DNA of 64,000 nucleotides. Source: Azohydromonas australica DSM 1124 (lineage in GTDB: Bacteria; Pseudomonadota; Gammaproteobacteria; Burkholderiales; Burkholderiaceae_C). The number at the start of each line of letters is the position of its first letter. Positions within the stretch are counted from its first letter, which is position 1. Position numbers and translations under genes: made by a program. The stretch is taken from NCBI RefSeq assembly GCF_000430725.1, contig NZ_KE387208.1, positions 244,184 through 308,183 of the forward strand, read 5' to 3'. Below, piece after piece: positions 6,833 through 15,621 of this stretch. The notes under the pieces are model-generated. The model was not told the origin of the DNA and made no database searches. It saw nothing but the letters and a program-made list of their open reading frames with translations.

Positions 6833-8371
6833 ATGGAATACAGCCCCCTCCTACAAAGCCGCCTGTCGGCCCACGCGTCCTCGCCCGCCATCCTGATCGT
6901 CGAGGACGACGCGGTCATCGCGCTCGACCTGCAGCTGCAGCTGGAGGACATGGGCTACCGGGTGGTCGGTCCGGCCGACAGCGCCGCGTTGGCCCTGTCG
7001 CTGGTGCTGGATCACCGGCCGGACCTGGTGCTGATGGACATCAACATCCGCGGTCCGGTCAACGGCGTGCAGGCGGCCGAGCAGCTGCGGCGCGCGGGCT
7101 CGTCGCAGCCGGTCATCTTCCTGACCTCGCACACCGACGTCGGCACGGTGACGCAGGCCGTGGGCGCCACGCCCTACGGCTACCTCAGCAAGCCGTTCCA
7201 GTCCGATGAGCTGCGCGCGAGCATCGAGGTGGCGCTGGCTCGGGCGCAGATGGAGCGGCGGCTGCTGGACAGCGAGCAGCGCTGGCGCCACGTCTTCGAC
7301 GATGCGCCGCTGGGCATGGCGCTGGTGTCGCTGCAGGGCGACGTTCTGCAGGCCAATGCCACGCTGGCGCGGCTGCTGGGGCTGGAGGCGGCGCAGCTGC
7401 AGGGCCGCCAGCACGCGGCGCTGCTGCATCCCGAGGACGTCGCGATGCAGGCGCAGCAGCTGCAGGCGCTGCGCGAGGGCGGCAGCCGCAGCGTGCAGTT
7501 CGAGCAGCGCTACCTGCGCAGCGACGGCGGGGAGCTGTGGACGCAGGTCAGCGTGTCGCTGCTGGAGCCGCACGACGCCATGCCGCGCCTGCTCTACCAG
7601 GTGCAGGACCTCAGCGCGCAGAAGGACGCGCAGCGCCGCAGCGCCGAGCTGGAGGAGCAGCGCCGGGCACTGGAGCGGCGCCAAGCGCAGCAGCAGGCGC
7701 AGGCGCAGCTGCTGTCGCGCGTGAGCCACGAGATGCGCACGCCGCTCAACGCGGTGCTGGGCTTCACGCAGCTGCAGCGGCTGATGCCCGCGGACGGCTC
7801 CAGCCCGCAGGCGGGCGAGTACCTGGGCCACATCGAGTCCGCGGGCCGCCACCTGCTGGCGATGGTGGACGACCTGCTGGTGCTGCAGCGCGCGCACGAG
7901 GGGCAGCTGCAGCTGGCACTGGCCTCGGTGCCGCTGGCGCGCTGCGTGCGGCACGCGCTGTCGCTGCTCATGCCGCAGGCGCAGGCACAGCAGGTCGAGC
8001 TGGTGGGCGAGGTGCCGGCGCAGCTGGCTGTGGTCGCCGACGAGACGCGGCTGCACCAGATCCTCTCCAACCTGGCGAGCAACGCCATCAAGTACAACCG
8101 CCCGGGCGGCGAGCTGCGCGTGACGGCGCACTGCGAGCTTGGGCGGGTGCGTATCGAGTTCAGCGACAACGGCATCGGCATGACGGCCGAGCAGCTGCAG
8201 CAGGTGTTCCAGCCCTTCGCGCGCGCCGGGCGCGAGCGCTCGGCCATCCCCGGCACCGGGCTGGGCCTGGTGATCTCGCGCCGCTTGGCCGAAGCCATGG
8301 GCGGCAGCCTGGGCATTGATGCGCGCAGCGGGGGCGGCACGGTCGCCACGCTGGAGCTGGACGCGGGCTGA
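6833..8371 (+). CDS. REC-PAS-histidine kinase
   Basis: A 512-residue soluble signalling protein with no membrane segment. Order: receiver domain 18-135 with phospho-acceptor D69 (VLMDINIRG) and K120 (LSKPF); PAS domain ~150-262; HisKA with H299 (RVSHEMRTPL); HATPase_c ~395-512 with N box (NLASNAIKYN), G1 (DNGIGM) and G2 (GTGLGLVISRRL). The receiver lies N-terminal to the kinase, suggesting that an upstream kinase modulates it, while PAS may sense redox, oxygen or a small ligand. No partner regulator is adjacent. Confidence 0.85.
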   Translation: MEYSPLLQSRLSAHASSPAILIVEDDAVIALDLQLQLEDMGYRVVGPADSAALALSLVLDHRPDLVLMDINIRGPVNGVQAAEQLRRAGSSQPVIFLTSHTDVGTVTQAVGATPYGYLSKPFQSDELRASIEVALARAQMERRLLDSEQRWRHVFDDAPLGMALVSLQGDVLQANATLARLLGLEAAQLQGRQHAALLHPEDVAMQAQQLQALREGGSRSVQFEQRYLRSDGGELWTQVSVSLLEPHDAMPRLLYQVQDLSAQKDAQRRSAELEEQRRALERRQAQQQAQAQLLSRVSHEMRTPLNAVLGFTQLQRLMPADGSSPQAGEYLGHIESAGRHLLAMVDDLLVLQRAHEGQLQLALASVPLARCVRHALSLLMPQAQAQQVELVGEVPAQLAVVADETRLHQILSNLASNAIKYNRPGGELRVTAHCELGRVRIEFSDNGIGMTAEQLQQVFQPFARAGRERSAIPGTGLGLVISRRLAEAMGGSLGIDARSGGGTVATLELDAG

Positions 8372-8487
8372 GCTGCCGCGCCCTTGGCTGGCCAGCTGCC
8401 GGCGCTCTCCCGGACCTGATGGGCGCGCAACCTGCTCCGTAGGCCATGGAGCTCCGGAGGCGGAGCCCGTGACGGGGAGACGGGTTC

Positions 8488-9501
8488 ATGGATCGAGCGA
8501 GGGTTTTCAAGGCTGCCTGGCGGCTGGGCTGCGCCGTGGCGGCGCTGGGCGGTGGCGTGGTGCATGCGCAGGGCGGCGACCACGTGACGCTCACCAGCGA
8601 CGGCAGCGCGCCAATCGCACCAGTCGCGTCGGCGCTGGCCGCTGGCGCGGGTGAGGCCTTCGCGGGCGCGCTGCGTGCGGGCATGGCGCCGGATGCTGCG
8701 GCGGAGCGGCCCGCCATGAAGCTCGGCGGCGCCGAGCTGGAAGCCTTCAACCGCCGCTACCCCCCGAAAGTGCCGCCCTATGCGCGGCGCGGGACGGACG
8801 TGCGGCCGGAGAGCGTGGTGGGTGCGGACCGGCGCTTCAGGGTGTACCCGCGCGAGTCGGGCTTTCCGTACCGCGCCATCGGGCTGTTGACCTACACCCA
8901 GGGCAGCAGCAGCTACAGCTGCACAGGCTTCCTCATCAGCAAGGACACGGTGGCGACGGCCGGACACTGCGTCTACGACGGTGACTGGAGCACCCACGTG
9001 CGCTTCTATCCGGCCTACAACGCTGGCGCGGCGCCCTTCGGCTCCTGCGGCGCACGGCGGCTGTTCGCCGTGGCCCGCTGGGTCCAGAGCAGCTTCGACA
9101 ACGGCAGCGAAGACTTCGACTACGGCGCCGTGAAGCTCAACTGCGAGATCGGCAGGACCACCGGCTGGCTCGGCTACTACGCGACGCCGGATTCGCTGGT
9201 GGGCCTGCCGGTGCTGCTGATGGGCTACGCCGGGGACAAGTCGCCGCCGAAGTCGCTGTGGGGAGCCAGCGGCGGCATCGCCATCAGCGAGCCGCGCAAG
9301 CTGCGCTACCAGCTCGACACCGCCAGCGGCGAGAGCGGCTCGCCCGTGATCGAGGCCGACCGCGGTGCCAGCCGGGCCAAGTGCTTCGGCACCTGCGCGG
9401 TGGGCATCCACACCTATGCCGCCGAAGGCGGCAACAACAGCGCCACGCGCATCAACCGGGCGGTGGCTGACAACCTCACCACCTGGAAGAACGCGCCCTG
9501 A
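8488..9501 (+). CDS. Exported trypsin-fold serine protease
   Basis: A 337-residue S1-clan protease with an N-terminal export signal (cleavage probably after ~residue 27, HAQ). The catalytic triad is visible: H160 (TVATAGHCVYD), D211 (EDFDYGAVKLN) and S284 (SGESGSPVIE). The spacing and the GESGSP motif are closest to V8-like/glutamyl-endopeptidase types rather than DegP, and there is no PDZ domain. Residues ~28-110 look like a propeptide. Four cysteines in the catalytic part could form disulfides, which fits a secreted enzyme. GGGGAG precedes the ATG. Substrate unknown. Confidence 0.8.
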   Translation: MDRARVFKAAWRLGCAVAALGGGVVHAQGGDHVTLTSDGSAPIAPVASALAAGAGEAFAGALRAGMAPDAAAERPAMKLGGAELEAFNRRYPPKVPPYARRGTDVRPESVVGADRRFRVYPRESGFPYRAIGLLTYTQGSSSYSCTGFLISKDTVATAGHCVYDGDWSTHVRFYPAYNAGAAPFGSCGARRLFAVARWVQSSFDNGSEDFDYGAVKLNCEIGRTTGWLGYYATPDSLVGLPVLLMGYAGDKSPPKSLWGASGGIAISEPRKLRYQLDTASGESGSPVIEADRGASRAKCFGTCAVGIHTYAAEGGNNSATRINRAVADNLTTWKNAP

Positions 9502-9516
9502 GGCGACGGCACGCGC

Positions 9517-9750
9517 TCAGCGCGCCTTGTTGCAACCCTCGGCGCACACGAGCTGGTTCTTGCCCAGCAGGCGCTTGGTGGTGAGCTCGGCGCGCGGGCG
9601 GTGCGTGCCGCACTTGAAGCACGACATGGTGGTCTGGTGCATGCCGGTGCTGCCGCCGGAGCTGAAGGGCGAGCCGGCGGCCTTGCGCTTGTAGCGAAGA
9701 CCGTCGTCCTGGATGACGGTGGAGGGCGGCTGCTGGTCTTGGGGTTTCAT
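9517..9750 (-). CDS. Small Cys-rich protein, possible zinc ribbon
   Basis: A 77-residue protein with CFKCGTHRPR (C44, C47) and a C-terminal C69-x3-C73, which could hold one zinc ion. Residues 1-40 are polar and probably disordered. I recall similar small proteins in Burkholderiales genomes, annotated as hypothetical. AGCAGGA precedes the ATG. Function unknown. It is convergent with the protease gene, with only 15 bp between the stop codons. Confidence 0.65.
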   Translation of the reverse strand: MKPQDQQPPSTVIQDDGLRYKRKAAGSPFSSGGSTGMHQTTMSCFKCGTHRPRAELTTKRLLGKNQLVCAEGCNKAR

Positions 9751-10426
9751 CGTGGGGTCCTGCTGATCAGTTCTTCCTGGGCCATGGGTTCACGCTCCCA
9801 TTGCGGTGGATTGGAAAAGCGCGCGGGCTGCAAGGGGCAGCAGCGAACGCACGCCGGCATTCGGGCCGCGGGCCCTGAAAATTCTCGGTGGCGAAGGTTT
9901 CTGTGAAAGTCATCCAATAAACCGGCACCCGCGGGCCACGGCCGCAGGGCCTTGGTCACGCGGGATGCTGCGAGGGTGGTCAAAACAGGGCCCGGCCGCA
10001 CCGACCGGGAGCCGGGACCGGTGTTCGCGCCGCGCGGGCAGCGACTTCACCGGTGGAAGCGACCGAGCAGTGGACCGTGGCGCCGGCCCGCGACGGTCGG
10101 GCGCGGGCCATGAGGCCTGGACCGCCGAATGCGGACCGTCGCAAAAATGGTATCAGTTACAGGCGGCTGACCCGGTCCCCGTGAAAAGCGACCTTGCCAC
10201 TGGCGCGTTTTTCGCTTGCTTGCGTTTCACACTGCTGCTTGGCCGGGGTGCAAACACCGCCAGCATCCCGTTAGGGAAGTCAGGCGTGGTTTTTCGAACA
10301 AAAAGTTCAATACTTGAATACCACCTGATTTTCGTGAAACTGTAATATTGTCCTACAAGGCGAGCCGCTTGCTCCTGTCGTTGTACAGGGTGCCTCCACC
10401 GGGCTTGGCTTCAATCCTGCCGATCG
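9751..10426 (+). other. 676-bp gene-free stretch ahead of the H-NS-like gene
   Basis: No open frame here has domain or codon support. From about 10140 to 10420 the G+C content falls clearly below that of the flanks. An inverted repeat TTCAA-TAC-TTGAA lies at 10306-10318 and a GAAC-aaaaa-GTTC pair just before it, which could be an operator or bent DNA in the promoter of the downstream H-NS-type gene. No confident -35/-10 pair or terminator was found. Confidence 0.4.
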
Positions 10427-10747
10427 ATGACCGACGACCTCGACAACGCAAGCAAGGCGCGGCGCATCGCGCTGCACCAGATTCGGCAACTGATGGAGTT
10501 CTGGAACATCGGTCCGGACGAGCTCGGCGATCCGAAAGTGGTCCCGGTGCTGCCGCGAAATTCGCCGCCGCTGGGCTATGTGAAATACCGCCATCCCCTT
10601 ACCGGAGAAACCTGGAACGGCGACGGCGAGCATCCGGAATGGCTGCGCAAGGCGCTGCTCAAGGAGGGCTACCGCGTGGTGGAACTCAAGCCGGAATACC
10701 AGCAGGAGCAGCAGGCGCTGCAGCAGCAGGGCGCCGGTCCGGGCTGA
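10427..10747 (+). CDS. H-NS-family nucleoid-associated protein
   Basis: A 106-residue protein whose C-terminal half carries the H-NS DNA-binding signature: YRHPLTG followed by TWNGDGEHPEWL (62-73) and an E-G-Y segment. The N-terminal ~40 residues are helical and could oligomerise, though this part is short. It probably binds and silences AT-rich DNA; its own upstream region is AT-rich, consistent with autoregulation (inference). The Gln-rich tail (QQEQQALQQQ) is probably disordered. No Shine-Dalgarno sequence is evident before the ATG at 10427. Confidence 0.8.
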   Translation: MTDDLDNASKARRIALHQIRQLMEFWNIGPDELGDPKVVPVLPRNSPPLGYVKYRHPLTGETWNGDGEHPEWLRKALLKEGYRVVELKPEYQQEQQALQQQGAGPG

Positions 10748-10891
10748 GTTTCCCGCCGTCGACGCGCGGCCCGAGACGCCTGGGGTGCGGCTGGCGGCGC
10801 GGCTGGATTTGATGTTCGTTTCCGGAGTGCCGGTCGCGGTGCACGCACCTACAGTCGCGCCACCGCAGTGATTTCCGGACCCCCACCCGCC

Positions 10892-12016
<1,125 letters not shown>

Positions 12017-12050
12017 GCCGGGCGGCGCCTGGGGTGCCGGATCGATCAGG

Positions 12051-12485
12051 TCATTGCGGCTGGCGCAGCAGCTTGTCCATGCGCGCCTGGGCGAAGCGGT
12101 CGATCACCATGCGCTGCCAGCCCGGGGCGCTCTCGATCATGGTGTTGGCGCGGGCACCGCACTGGCTGCGCAGCGCCTGGGCCTGCGGCGCCGGCAGGGC
12201 GCGCACGCTGGCCTCGGCCTGCGCCAGCTCCGCCTTGGCTTCGTCCTCGTTGCCCAGCGCATGCTGCAGGTACGCCTCGCCAATGAAGGCGCCGCCCTGG
12301 CGCAGCACCTGCAGCAGTTCGGAGCGGCGCGCCGCGTCGCCCTCCTTCACCTGCTGCGCCAGGTCGTTGGAATGCAGCTTGAGCGCTGCGACGCAGCGCA
12401 GCTTGTCGGATTCGGCCGCGGCGTGCGCGGAGACGGCGAAGGCCAGCAGCAGGGCGCCGGCCGCGAGAAGAGGCTTTGCAACCAT
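12051..12485 (-). CDS. Small exported protein of unknown function
   Basis: A 144-residue protein with a clear signal peptide (hydrophobic core LLAAGALLLAFAVSAHA, cleavage near residue 22). The mature part is helical and Ala/Gln/Glu-rich with two cysteines (in RCVAAL and RSQCGA) that could pair in the periplasm. I do not recognise a family. Convergent with ada, 34 bp apart. The ATG at 12485 directly precedes the signal sequence. Confidence 0.6.
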   Translation of the reverse strand: MVAKPLLAAGALLLAFAVSAHAAAESDKLRCVAALKLHSNDLAQQVKEGDAARRSELLQVLRQGGAFIGEAYLQHALGNEDEAKAELAQAEASVRALPAPQAQALRSQCGARANTMIESAPGWQRMVIDRFAQARMDKLLRQPQ

Positions 12486-12731
12486 GCGTCGATTGTCGCC
12501 ATGGTTGCCGTGCCTGGGGCTAACGGGGGACTTCGGCCCCTGTGCGGGCCGCGCATCACGACAGCTGCCGGGCGTGCCAGGAACCCGGGAGCGCCACATG
12601 CTGCATCCGCACAAACCCCAAGTGGCCGCTGCGGGCAGCTTGCAGTGGCCGGCGGGGTTGTGTTGCAGGCCAAGGCCGGCGTTGCTGGCGGCGGTCCCTG
12701 ACTTTGTTGACGACCTCAGGAGCCTCACTCC

Positions 12732-13082
12732 ATGTCCACCGACTTGATGCAGCCCTTCATGGCCCCGTTCACCAAGCTGGCGCAATCCAATCTCGAGCTT
12801 TTCACCAAGTTCTCGCTCTCGCCCGAGGCTGTGGCGCAGGCGATGGCCCAGGCGCAGCGCATCTTCATGCAGCAGTCGCCTGCCAGCCTGGCGCCGATGC
12901 AGGTTTCGCCCAATGCGATTGCCGACCTGATGATGGGCTTGATGAAGAACTACATGGAGTTCCTCATGGAGCTTGGCCAAGGCAGCGCCGCGCTGATGCA
13001 GCAGGCGCCGACCACGCTGGCCAAGGCGACGCAGCAGGCCACCCGCCAGGCCACTGCGGCGGCCATGCCGCCAACGGCCTGA
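12732..13082 (+). CDS. Phasin-like polyhydroxyalkanoate granule protein
   Basis: A 116-residue, Met/Gln/Ala-rich, predicted all-helical protein (PFMAPFTKLAQSNLELFTKF near the start, then KNYMEFLMELGQGSAALMQQ). The composition, length and amphipathic helices fit phasins, which coat PHB granules, but the match is not to a specific family. AGGAG (12718-12722 region) precedes the ATG and a strong intrinsic terminator follows, so it is a single-gene unit. It could instead be another small helical cytoplasmic protein. Confidence 0.5.
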   Translation: MSTDLMQPFMAPFTKLAQSNLELFTKFSLSPEAVAQAMAQAQRIFMQQSPASLAPMQVSPNAIADLMMGLMKNYMEFLMELGQGSAALMQQAPTTLAKATQQATRQATAAAMPPTA

Positions 13083-13102
13083 AACTCTCCGCGCCCACCG
13101 CA

Positions 13103-13131
13103 CCGGCCGCCTCGCGCGGCCGGTTTTTTTT
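13103..13131 (+). terminator. Intrinsic terminator of the phasin-like gene
   Basis: An 8-bp G/C stem (13103-13110 with 13116-13123), a 5-nt loop, then eight T residues (13124-13131), 20 bp after the stop codon. Confidence 0.9.
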
Positions 13132-13190
13132 GGGCACCGGCTTTCCAAGGATGAGCACGCAGCCGTTGAAAAGGTTGATAGACCCTTCAT

Positions 13191-13503
13191 TACAACATAC
13201 ACGAGGCACCCTAAAACCCGACCAACGGAAATCTCGTGAGACCCCGGAAAACCCAACGTCTCCAACCTCCTTATTGCCGAGCCTGTATTTCCCTTGATTT
13301 CCCTCACACAGCCGGCCCACCACCAGCAAGCGCGAGGCGTTCGGAGCGGCATGGGCGGAATTACCGAACCCCGGCCATCGAAAAAACGAGTCCTCAATTC
13401 CAGTGAGGCAGGGGAGAGCAGGGGAAAGGAAGGATCTGGGCGGATTAGCATTCAACGGAATCCGCAGGAGAGCAGGGTTTGAGAGCGCTTCGTGTATGTT
13501 GTA
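13191..13503. repeat. 313-bp segment bounded by perfect 14-bp inverted repeats
   Basis: TACAACATACACGA at 13191-13204 is repeated as its exact reverse complement at 13490-13503. The segment lies between two converging genes, behind the phasin terminator, and is richer in A+T than its surroundings. It has no supported ORF. Internal hairpins include GCGGATT (13440-13446) with AATCCGC (13459-13465). No clean target-site duplication flanks it. A miniature transposon-like element is one reading; a pair of protein-binding sites is another. This is also the main content of the 13083-13548 gap. Confidence 0.5.
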
Positions 13504-13548
13504 TTTCAGTTCACGCCGACCGGGTGGCGCCCCTGCCCCGCGATCCGC

Positions 13549-14148
13549 TCAGGCCTCGATCAGTGCCTGCACCAGGCGCCGGATCTGCGTCACCAGCTGC
13601 GGCTTGTCCATGGCCGGGTCGCGCACGCTGCGCACCATGAGGCCGTCGAACAGCGCTGCCAGCACCGAGGCGCGGGCGCGCAGCGTGGCCGCGTCCAGGG
13701 ACAGCCCGCGCTGGCCCAGCGCCGCGCTCAGCAGCGCCTGGCAGCGCTCGCGGCTGGCGGCGTCGGCCGCCTGCACCACGGCAGCGAGCTTCGGATTGCG
13801 TCCCGCCTCCGCCGCCACCTCCAGCCGCAGCGCGGCATCGGGCAGGGCGGTGCAGTCGCTCACGCCGTGGCATACCCCGTCGAGCATGGCCTGCGCCACG
13901 TCGGGGCCGCGCAGCATGGCCTCGGCCTTGGCCAGCCACAGCGCCTGGTCGCGCGCCACGATGGCGGCGATCAGCTCTTCCTTGTTTTCGAACAGGTTGT
14001 AGATGTGGCCCGGGCTCATGCCGGCCGTGCGCGCGATCTCCGCCATGCTCGCGCCGTGGAAGCCGTGCGCGCGGAAGCACTGCGCCGCGGCGTCGAGCAC
14101 CTGCTGGCGGCGCTGCTCCGCGCGCTCGGTATCGGTCAGCGGGGCCAT
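13549..14148 (-). CDS. TetR-family repressor of the efflux operon
   Basis: A 199-residue regulator. The N-terminal helix-turn-helix is typical: QQVLDAAAQCFRAHGFHG, then MAEIARTAGMSPGHIYNLF. The C-terminal ~140 residues form the variable ligand pocket. It is the last gene of the MFP-RND-OMF operon; its start overlaps the outer-membrane gene's stop by one base (TGATG). It is therefore expressed with the pump, giving negative feedback through the 16-bp palindrome at 20139-20154. Inducers are unknown. Confidence 0.88.
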   Translation of the reverse strand: MAPLTDTERAEQRRQQVLDAAAQCFRAHGFHGASMAEIARTAGMSPGHIYNLFENKEELIAAIVARDQALWLAKAEAMLRGPDVAQAMLDGVCHGVSDCTALPDAALRLEVAAEAGRNPKLAAVVQAADAASRERCQALLSAALGQRGLSLDAATLRARASVLAALFDGLMVRSVRDPAMDKPQLVTQIRRLVQALIEA

Positions 14149-15608
14149 CAGCGTGCGGCGGCGGCCGGCGTGTCCCCGGCCTCCGCGGTGCGCGTGGCCG
14201 CTTCCCAGCCACCGCCCAGGGCCTTGTACAGCGTCACCGCGTTGAGCTGCTGCGCCAGCGCGGTGGAGAGGCGCCCCTGCTGCGCCGCGTACAGCGAGCG
14301 CTGCGCGTCCAGCACGCTCAGGAAATCGTCCACCCCGCGCTCGAAGCGCGCCTGCGACAGGAACTGCGCCCGCGACGCCGCGTCCTCCAGCGCCTGCTGC
14401 GCCGCGAGCTGCTCCACCAGGCTCTGGCGCTGCGACAGCCCGTCGGCCACCTCGCGGAAGGCGGCCTGGATGCTGCGCTCGTAGGCCGCGACGCGGATGT
14501 CGCGGTCGGCCTGCGCCACCTGCAGGTTGGATCGGTTGCGGCCCTGGTCGAAGATCGGCAGTGCCAGCTGCGGCACGAAGCTCCAGATGCCCGAGCCCGC
14601 GCCGAACAGCCCCGACAGTGAGGAGCTGGCCGTGCCCACCGAGGCCGTGAGCGAGATGCGCGGGAAGAAGGCCGCGCGCGCCGCGCCGATGGTGGCGTTG
14701 GCCGCCTGCAGGTCGCGCTCGGCCTGCATCACGTCCGGGCGCTGCAGCAGCACTTCGGAGGTGAGCCCCGCGGGCAGCGGCGCGAAGCCCAGCGCCGTGG
14801 CCTCCGAGCCCGGCATCAGCGCCGGCGGCAGCGGCGTGCCCAGCAGCAGCTGCAGCGCCTGCAGGTCGGCCTGCACCTGGCCGGCGTAGCGCGCGGCGTC
14901 GGCCCGGGCCGTCTCCACCGTGGTGCGCGCGCGCTGCACGTCCAGGTCGGAGGACACGCCCAGCTCGTGGCGCCGCTCGGTCAGCCGCAGCGTGTCGCCC
15001 TGGCTCTTGAGCGTGGCCTGCGCCAGCTCTAGCCGCGCACGGTCCGCGGCCAGCGTCAGCCAGCTGCCGGCCACCTGCGACACCAGGCCGATGTGCGTGG
15101 TGCGCCGCGCCGCCTCGGTGGAGAACACCTGCTGCAGCGAGGCCTCGCGCAGGCTGCGCACGCGGCCGAACAGGTCCAGCTCGTAGGCGCTGAAGCCCAG
15201 CGTCGCGCTGTACTGGCGCGTCACCCGGCCCTGGCCGGTGGTGCTGAGGTCGCCGGGCACGCGCTGCGCGGTCTCGCCGGCGGCCACGCCCACCGCGGGC
15301 AGTGCGTCGGCCGACTGCACGCCGTAGAGGCCGCGGGCGCGCTCGATGTTGAGCGCGGCAATGCGCAGGTCGCGGTTGTTCTGCAGCGCCAGCGCGATCG
15401 CCTGCTGCAGCCGCGCGTCGGTGAAGAAGGCCTGCCAGCCCAGGTCGGCCACCGGCACCGCCGGCGCCTCGGCCGCAGCCTCGCCCAGCTGCTCGGGCAC
15501 CGGCGCGGCCGGGCGCTCGTACTTCGGCGCCAGGCTGGCACAGCCGCCCAGGAAGGTGAGGGAAGCCAGCGCCAGCGCGGCCAGGCGGGGACGGAAGGAG
15601 CTCGTCAT
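14148..15608 (-). CDS. Outer-membrane efflux lipoprotein (NodT/OprM type)
   Basis: A 486-residue outer-membrane channel of a tripartite RND pump. A lipobox (TFLGGC, C23) follows a short signal peptide. Two repeated OEP halves are recognisable, with long helical hairpins (IAALNIERARGLYGVQ; AQADRDIRVAAYERSIQAA). I prefer the ATG at 15608 because it starts at the signal peptide; upstream GTG 15635 and ATG 15629 overlap the RND gene's stop and are possible. It partners with the RND permease and fusion protein encoded just upstream. Confidence 0.9.
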   Translation of the reverse strand: MTSSFRPRLAALALASLTFLGGCASLAPKYERPAAPVPEQLGEAAAEAPAVPVADLGWQAFFTDARLQQAIALALQNNRDLRIAALNIERARGLYGVQSADALPAVGVAAGETAQRVPGDLSTTGQGRVTRQYSATLGFSAYELDLFGRVRSLREASLQQVFSTEAARRTTHIGLVSQVAGSWLTLAADRARLELAQATLKSQGDTLRLTERRHELGVSSDLDVQRARTTVETARADAARYAGQVQADLQALQLLLGTPLPPALMPGSEATALGFAPLPAGLTSEVLLQRPDVMQAERDLQAANATIGAARAAFFPRISLTASVGTASSSLSGLFGAGSGIWSFVPQLALPIFDQGRNRSNLQVAQADRDIRVAAYERSIQAAFREVADGLSQRQSLVEQLAAQQALEDAASRAQFLSQARFERGVDDFLSVLDAQRSLYAAQQGRLSTALAQQLNAVTLYKALGGGWEAATRTAEAGDTPAAAAR

Positions 15609-15621
15609 GGTCTCGTGGTAC

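Noticed and set aside
9806..10345. 179-codon plus-strand frame in the gap before the H-NS-like gene
   Set aside because: No domain, no ribosome site, irregular composition.
10330..10360. Possible Pho box (CTGTAATATTGTCC)
   Set aside because: Only a loose match to one repeat unit; spacing and second unit absent.
12486..13455. Long minus-strand frames extending the small exported protein gene leftward into the inverted-repeat segment
   Set aside because: The upstream part lacks protein-like composition, runs antisense to the phasin-like gene, and the signal peptide begins at ATG 12485.
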